A DNA stretch of 64,000 nt from DASUBN01 sp964584665 (GTDB taxonomy: Bacteria; Pseudomonadota; Gammaproteobacteria; Natronospirales; REEB76). Of the stretch, positions 57,247 to 64,000 are shown one piece after another (within the stretch, counting starts at the first letter, position 1; each line of letters starts with the position of its first letter). The notes beneath the pieces are model-generated. The model worked only from the letters and a program-made list of their open reading frames with translations. It was not told where the DNA came from and did not search any database. The DNA lies in assembly GCA_964584665.1 (NCBI GenBank), contig CAZPAO010000001.1, positions 1 to 64,000 of the forward strand, given 5' to 3'. Both the position numbers and the translations under genes were made by a program.

Positions 57247-59469
57247 TTGTTCACCGCACGCCATCTCATCAGGGTCGCCATCAGCCTGGCGCTGTTCGTA
57301 GTCTTCGTGGCCTATATCCATGGCGCCCTACCGCTCAAGCTGGTGGACCAGCTCGAGCGCTTCGCCTACGACGGGCGCATCAGCCTTGCCGCCAGCAACA
57401 CGCTGGACCCGCGCATCGTCATCGTCGACATCGACGACAAGACCTTGAAGGAGCAGGGCCAGTGGCCGCTGCCCCGGGACAAGTTCGCGACCATGATGGA
57501 CAAGCTGTTCGACACCTACCACGTGAAGGTGGTGGGTTTCGACGTGACCTTCCCCGAGGCGGACCGCAGCCAGGATCTCGCGGTGCTGGACCAGCTGGAG
57601 TCCGGGCCCCTGAAGGGCGATCCCTCGTTCATGGCTCAGGCGGACAAGCTGCGTCCCACCATGGAGCGGGACAAGATCTTCGCCACCGCCTTGCAGCACC
57701 GTCCTGCGATCCTGGGATACGTGTTCTATGCCTCCACCGAGGCGCACAGCCAGCCGGTGGGCGTGCTGCCGCCGCCGGTGATCCCCGATGCCCATAACCG
57801 CTATCCGCTCGTGGAGTTCCCCCAGTCGGTGAGCTACACCACCAACCTGCCGGTGCTGGCCGGCGCCGCGGCGGGGCAGGGGTTCTTCTCCAACCCCACC
57901 GATGACGACGGCTCGGTACGGCGCGTGAACCTGCTTCAGGAGTATGACGGCAACGTCTACGGGTCCTTGGACCTCGCGATGCTGGCGGTGCTGCAGAACG
58001 ATGCGCAGGTGGGCTTGGGCTTCGACGACGGCGCCCAGGACATGGGGCACCTCGAGGACATCACGGTCGGCCAGGCGCTCATCCCCATCGACGACGAGAT
58101 GAACGCGCTGGTGCCGTACCGCGGCCCCGGGCGCAGCTTCCCCTATGTCTCAGCCACCGACGTCATCAAGGGTACTGCCGACGCGGCCACGCTCAAGGAC
58201 GCCATCATCTACGTCGGCACCACCGCGCCCGGGCTGCAGGACCTGCGCACGACGCCGGTGGGCAAGAACTACGCGGGCGTGGAAGTCCACGCCAACCTGC
58301 TCTCGGGGATCTTCGACAACCGGGTCATGAACGCGCATCCGCAGTACCTGCGTGGTTCCCAGACCATCCTGCTGCTGCTCATCGCCGTGCTCATCACCTG
58401 GGTGGCGATGCGCCTCTCGGTCATCAGCGGCGCCCTGGTGATGCTCGGCAGCGCCGTGGTGATCCTGTTCGGCAACATCGCACTGTGGAAGTACGCGGCG
58501 GTGGTGTTCCCCCTGGCCTCGCCGCTGATGTTCCTGCTGGTGCTGTACATCCTCCATACCCTGTACGGGTTCTTCATCGAATCCCGCGGCAAGCGCCACC
58601 TGTCGAAGATGTTCAGCCAGTACATCCCGCCGGAGCTGGTGGAGGAGATGGATGACCGCAAGGACACGGCCTCCATGGAGAGCGAGAGCCGCGAACTTAC
58701 GGTGATGTTCGCGGACGTGCGCGATTTCACCAGCATCTCCGAGGCGATGCAGCCGAAAGATCTCTCCCAGCTGATGAACGAGTACCTGACGCCCATGACG
58801 CGCGTCATCCATACCCATCGCGGCACCATCGACAAGTACATGGGCGACGCCATCATGTCCTTCTGGGGCGCGCCGCTGCATTACCCTGACCATGCGAAGT
58901 ACGCGGTGGAGACCGCGCTGGAGATGACCGCGACCCTCGCGGAGCTGAACAAGACCTTCAAGGCCAAGGGTTGGCCGGAACTGCGCATCGGCGTCGGCAT
59001 CACCACCGGCGTGATGAGCGTGGGCGACATGGGTTCCGAGTTCCGCCGCGCCTACACGGTGATGGGCGATGCGGTGAACCTCAGCTCGCGCCTGGAGGGC
59101 CTCACCAAGGAATACAAGGTGCAGATCCTGTGCAGCGAGATGACCAAGGAGGCGGCGCCTGAGTTCCAGTACCTGGAACTCGATCGAGTGCGGGTGAAGG
59201 GCAAGGACAAGCCGGTCGGCATATATGAGCCGCTCATCCACAAGGACAAGGTGGACAAGGACATGAAGGGCCTGCTGCTGCGACATAAGCAGGCGCTCAC
59301 CGCCTACCGCAACCAGGACTGGGACGGCGCCGAGAAGGAATTCTTCTCCCTGCAACAGTCCAATCCGGGGCGGCCCCTCTATGGCATGTACCTGGATCGC
59401 GTCGCGTATTTCAGGACGCATCCCCCCGGCACGGGTTGGGATGGGGTGTTTACCTTCAAGACCAAATAA
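57247..59469 (+). CDS. CHASE2-domain adenylate/guanylate cyclase
   Basis: 740 residues from TTG 57247. An N-terminal membrane helix (about 8-25), an extracytoplasmic CHASE2 domain (about 30-340, DPRIVIVDIDDKTLKEQGQW), three helices (about 375-455), then a class III cyclase domain (about 480-660) with metal-binding Asps in MFADVRDFTS and DKYMGDAIM, and GDAVNLSSRLEGL. The Lys in DKYMGD fits ATP preference. A C-terminal helical tail follows. It likely makes cAMP in response to an unknown external signal. No ribosome site precedes the TTG, so the start is uncertain. Confidence 0.88.
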   Translation: MFTARHLIRVAISLALFVVFVAYIHGALPLKLVDQLERFAYDGRISLAASNTLDPRIVIVDIDDKTLKEQGQWPLPRDKFATMMDKLFDTYHVKVVGFDVTFPEADRSQDLAVLDQLESGPLKGDPSFMAQADKLRPTMERDKIFATALQHRPAILGYVFYASTEAHSQPVGVLPPPVIPDAHNRYPLVEFPQSVSYTTNLPVLAGAAAGQGFFSNPTDDDGSVRRVNLLQEYDGNVYGSLDLAMLAVLQNDAQVGLGFDDGAQDMGHLEDITVGQALIPIDDEMNALVPYRGPGRSFPYVSATDVIKGTADAATLKDAIIYVGTTAPGLQDLRTTPVGKNYAGVEVHANLLSGIFDNRVMNAHPQYLRGSQTILLLLIAVLITWVAMRLSVISGALVMLGSAVVILFGNIALWKYAAVVFPLASPLMFLLVLYILHTLYGFFIESRGKRHLSKMFSQYIPPELVEEMDDRKDTASMESESRELTVMFADVRDFTSISEAMQPKDLSQLMNEYLTPMTRVIHTHRGTIDKYMGDAIMSFWGAPLHYPDHAKYAVETALEMTATLAELNKTFKAKGWPELRIGVGITTGVMSVGDMGSEFRRAYTVMGDAVNLSSRLEGLTKEYKVQILCSEMTKEAAPEFQYLELDRVRVKGKDKPVGIYEPLIHKDKVDKDMKGLLLRHKQALTAYRNQDWDGAEKEFFSLQQSNPGRPLYGMYLDRVAYFRTHPPGTGWDGVFTFKTK

Positions 59470-59503
59470 GTCCTGTCCGAGCGCCGCCCTGGCGCTGGCT
59501 CAA

Positions 59504-59584
59504 GTAACCATCAGGTTACAGCCGTTACAAAGTCTTCAAACCCTTGAAACCCGCGTCGCCAGGCCCCAATTCTGGGGTCTGGCG
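59504..59584 (+). other. Two hairpins between cyclase gene and clpS
   Basis: GTAACC (59504-59509), ATCA, GGTTAC (59514-59519); and CGCCAG (59557-59562) with CTGGCG (59579-59584), extended by CCCC/GGGG inside. Neither has a T run. They may end cyclase transcription with Rho or regulate clpS. Confidence 0.4.
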
Positions 59585-59623
59585 CACCCCCTTGGGCCTA
59601 CCGGATTCAGCTAAAATTCCTCC

Positions 59624-59947
59624 ATGAGCCAAGAACGACCCGATGAGGATCCCCGTCATGGCCTGGTGGTGGAGGAGGCCAAGCCGCGCCTCAAGAAGCC
59701 CCCTCTATATAAGGTGGTCTTGCTGAACGACGACTACACCCCCATGGAGTTCGTGGTGGAGATCCTGCAGAACTTCTTCCGCATGGACCGCCACAAGGCC
59801 ACCCAGGTCATGCTCCACGTCCACACCCGTGGCAAGGGCGTATGCGGGGTGTTCACCTACGAGATCGCCGAGACCAAGGCCGCCAACGTGAACGACTACT
59901 CCCGCAAGCACCAGCACCCGCTGCTCTGCACCCTCGAGGAAGCCTGA
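59624..59947 (+). CDS. clpS: ATP-dependent Clp protease adaptor ClpS
   Basis: 107 residues from ATG 59624. Disordered acidic N-terminus, then the N-degron pocket with LLNDDYTPMEFVVEILQNFF and the conserved MLHVHTRGKGVCGVFTYEIAE. It binds proteins with Leu, Phe, Trp or Tyr at the N-terminus and hands them to ClpA. clpA starts 4 bp after its stop. A -10-like TAAAAT ends 6 nt before ATG and there is no Shine-Dalgarno. Confidence 0.97.
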   Translation: MSQERPDEDPRHGLVVEEAKPRLKKPPLYKVVLLNDDYTPMEFVVEILQNFFRMDRHKATQVMLHVHTRGKGVCGVFTYEIAETKAANVNDYSRKHQHPLLCTLEEA

Positions 59948-59950
59948 GCC

Positions 59951-62239
<2,289 letters not shown>

Positions 62240-62260
62240 TGCGGGAGGCCATCCCGAACG

Positions 62261-62291
62261 AAAAAGCCGGGGCATGCCCCGGCTTTTTTTA
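62261..62291. terminator. Bidirectional terminator between clpA and infA
   Basis: Perfect arms AAAAAGCCGGGGC (62261-62273) and GCCCCGGCTTTTT (62276-62288) with AT between, continuing in T (to 62290). The T run is long on the plus strand; the A5 run on the other side serves infA. Confidence 0.93.
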
Positions 62292-62308
62292 TCGAGTCTT
62301 GAGTCCGC

Positions 62309-62527
62309 TTACTTGCCGCGGAAAACAATACGACCTTTAGTCAGGTCGTAGGGAGTCAGTTCCACGGTGACGCGATCGCCCGTGAGGATGCGGATGTAGT
62401 GCTTGCGCATGCGCCCGGAGATGTGGGCGAGGACCACGTGGCCATTGTCCAATTCGACGCGGAAGGTGGTGTTGGGGAGGGTCTCCACAACCTTGCCTTC
62501 CATCTGGATACTTTCTTCCTTAGCCAT
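62309..62527 (-). CDS. infA: Translation initiation factor IF-1
   Basis: 72 residues from ATG 62527 (another ATG lies one codon earlier). The S1/OB fold runs EGKVVETLPNTTFRVELDNG and HISGRMRKHYIRILTGDRV, nearly invariant. IF-1 binds the 30S A site during initiation. Its place between clpA and the tRNA-protein transferase genes is common in gammaproteobacteria. Confidence 0.98.
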   Translation of the reverse strand: MAKEESIQMEGKVVETLPNTTFRVELDNGHVVLAHISGRMRKHYIRILTGDRVTVELTPYDLTKGRIVFRGK

Positions 62528-62577
62528 CATGTCCGCCGGGTGATTGGGGCGCGCAGATTCTGACGTAAACCCGTCCG

Positions 62578-63297
62578 CTATTCAACACGCGCGTCCCCGG
62601 CGAGCCAGCCGTCAGCCCCCAGGGTCTCGAAGGGGCGGAAGCGCTCCTTGTAGGCCATCTTGCGGCTTCCTGCGATCCAATAGCCCAGATACAGCCAATC
62701 GAGGCCGCGGCGGCGGGCTTCCTCTATCTGCATGAGCACCGCGTAGGTGCCGAGGCTGCGGTCCGTGAGTGCCGGGTCGTAGAAGGTGTAGACGGCGGAA
62801 AGGGCGTCCGAGAGTTCATCGGTCACCGCCACCGCCGCCAGCCGCCCGTCCAGGCGCATCTCCAGCAGCGTAGTCCGCCCCCAGGGGCTCAACAGGAATT
62901 GCCGGTAGTCCGCTTCGCTCCCGCCGTCCATGCCGCCGCCGGGATGGCGCGCGGCGAGGTAGCGGCTATAGAGTTCGAAATGCTCCACATCGTATTCCGC
63001 CTCCCGCACCTGCATCCGCAGGTCCTGGTTGCGCTTGCGGATGCGCTTCTGGGTGCGCCCCGGCGTGAAGTCCTTCACCGTCACCCGCAGGGGCACGCAG
63101 GCCTGGCACTCACCGCAGTGGGGCCGGTACACATGAGGGCCGCTGCGGCGGAAGCCGTGGGCAGCGAGAAGGGTATATAGCCTCTGATCCATATCTCGCG
63201 CCGGGTCCACGAACACGGTGCGGGCCTGCCGATCCGGCAGGTAGTTGCACGGGTGCTCAGGGGTGATGAAGAGGTCGAGCTTGGCGTCGGCGTTCAT
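62578..63297 (-). CDS. bpt: Aspartate/glutamate leucyltransferase (Bpt/Ate type)
   Basis: 239 residues. N-terminal Cys cluster HCGECQACVPLRV (ATE N-domain), then GNAT-like C-domain with DWLYLGYWIAGSRKMAYKERFRP. Bpt enzymes add Leu from Leu-tRNA to proteins with N-terminal Asp or Glu, creating ClpS substrates. The stop of aat overlaps its start by 4 bases, so both transferases are one operon. Confidence 0.95.
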   Translation of the reverse strand: MNADAKLDLFITPEHPCNYLPDRQARTVFVDPARDMDQRLYTLLAAHGFRRSGPHVYRPHCGECQACVPLRVTVKDFTPGRTQKRIRKRNQDLRMQVREAEYDVEHFELYSRYLAARHPGGGMDGGSEADYRQFLLSPWGRTTLLEMRLDGRLAAVAVTDELSDALSAVYTFYDPALTDRSLGTYAVLMQIEEARRRGLDWLYLGYWIAGSRKMAYKERFRPFETLGADGWLAGDARVE

Positions 63298-63998
63298 GCC
63301 CGCTCACCGTCTTTCCAGGCGGAGGTGCTCACGGCTCCGGCGCAGTATCCGGCGAGGAAGCCCAGGAACTCGCGGCGTGGCATGCGTGTGCAGCCGAGGG
63401 TCTCGAGATGTTCGGAGTGGACCTGGCAGTCGAGAAGCGCATACCCCCAGTCCCACAGCCGCCGCGCCAGGGAGACGAGCGCGACCTTGGAGGCATCGGT
63501 GACCCGGCTGAACATGGATTCGCCGAAGAACACGCGCCCCACCGAGACGCCGTAGAGCCCGCCCACCAGGACGTCGCCTTTCCACACTTCCACCGAATGG
63601 GCATGGCCCAGACGATGCAGTTCCTGGTAGGCCGCGAGCATCTCGGCGTTGATCCAGGTGCCGCCCCCCGGCTGCTTGGCACGGGGCCCGGCGCACTCAT
63701 GCATGACCGTGGCGAAGGCGGTATCGAAACGGATCGTGTAGTCGTCCTGTCTCATGCGGCGGCGCAGGGAACGGCTCACGTGCTCTGTGCCCGGCAGGAT
63801 CACCGCGCGCGGGTCCGGCGACCACCAGAGGATGGGCAGCTCCGCGTCATACCAGGGGAAGATGCCGTGACGATAGGCGTAGAGCAGACGCGCCGGTGAG
63901 AGATCGCCGCCCACCGCCAGCAGCCCGTCCGGTTCGCGCAATGCCGTAGCAGGATCCGGGAAAGCCTCCGGCGGATCCTCAGGGCGCAGGCGTCTCAA
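63294..63998 (-). CDS. aat: Leucyl/phenylalanyl-tRNA--protein transferase
   Basis: 234 residues in the window. Motifs: ALREPDGLLAVGGDLSPARLLYAYRHGIFPW-type start (seen near residues 18-50), AVILPGTEHVSRSLRRRM, CAGP, TWINAEMLAAYQELHRLGHAHSVE, and GGLYGVSVGRVFFGESMFS. It adds Leu or Phe to N-terminal Arg or Lys. The first codon in the window is TTG at 63998; the real start may lie beyond the right edge. Confidence 0.94.
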   Translation of the reverse strand: MRRLRPEDPPEAFPDPATALREPDGLLAVGGDLSPARLLYAYRHGIFPWYDAELPILWWSPDPRAVILPGTEHVSRSLRRRMRQDDYTIRFDTAFATVMHECAGPRAKQPGGGTWINAEMLAAYQELHRLGHAHSVEVWKGDVLVGGLYGVSVGRVFFGESMFSRVTDASKVALVSLARRLWDWGYALLDCQVHSEHLETLGCTRMPRREFLGFLAGYCAGAVSTSAWKDGERA

Positions 63999-64000
63999 GG

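Overview
The window is high-GC chromosomal DNA of a gammaproteobacterium. Gene content and order (sdhB-sdhE-ygfX, nadB/rpoE-rseA-lepA-lepB-rnc-era-recO-pdxJ-acpS, lolCD-DUF2062-comEC-exbBD-msbA-lpxK-ycaR-kdsB, rne/rluC/yceF/yceD-rpmF-plsX-fabH, clpSA-infA-bpt-aat) fit Xanthomonadales/Lysobacterales or a nearby deep-branching order such as Nevskiales or Steroidobacterales. I cannot name the species. Genes are dense, often overlapping by 4 bases. I saw no rRNA, tRNA, phage, insertion sequence or CRISPR array.

Layout. 1-5.1 kb: end of the succinate dehydrogenase operon, nadB, and a sigma-E operon in which a lone PDZ protein stands where RseB/MucD would be expected. 5.1-11.8 kb: lepA to acpS core operon. 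11.8-18.2 kb: an accessory island with a 62-aa peptide, a SagB-type flavin dehydrogenase with an RRE-like N-terminus, a giant propeller hybrid histidine kinase, a second small peptide and a free-standing Hpt protein. 18.3-28.5 kb: exonuclease, rlmD, nagZ, csiV, mfd, a MITE-like palindromic element, the agmatine-to-putrescine pair, and a BamE-like protein. 28.5-39.5 kb: sfsA, Lol transporter, comEC, exbBD, and lipid A/Kdo genes. 39.6-47.2 kb: rne, rluC and the yceD-rpmF-plsX-fabH operon. 47.2-57.1 kb: a VPS10-like exoprotein, a small outer-membrane barrel, and type II secretion genes gspFEDC. 57.2-64 kb: a CHASE2 adenylate cyclase, then clpS-clpA, infA, bpt and aat, a complete bacterial N-degron module.

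The most interesting signal is in the 11.8-18.2 kb island. The two small proteins (62 aa, plus strand; 94 aa, minus strand) are unrelated over most of their length, yet near their C-termini share AFGSA-x-x-CAG-x-x-F (9 of 13 identical, with different synonymous codons). One lies just upstream of the SagB-type enzyme. The other lies 21 bp upstream of the hybrid kinase. This resembles precursor peptides of a ribosomally synthesised, post-translationally modified peptide (RiPP) system that has a dehydrogenase and a dedicated phosphorelay but no visible YcaO, protease or exporter. The modification and function are inference.

Other points: a sigma-E-like promoter ahead of rpoE, -10-like hexamers only 6-9 nt from start codons of several genes without Shine-Dalgarno sequences (possible leaderless mRNAs), inverted repeats at promoters, and a structured rne leader.
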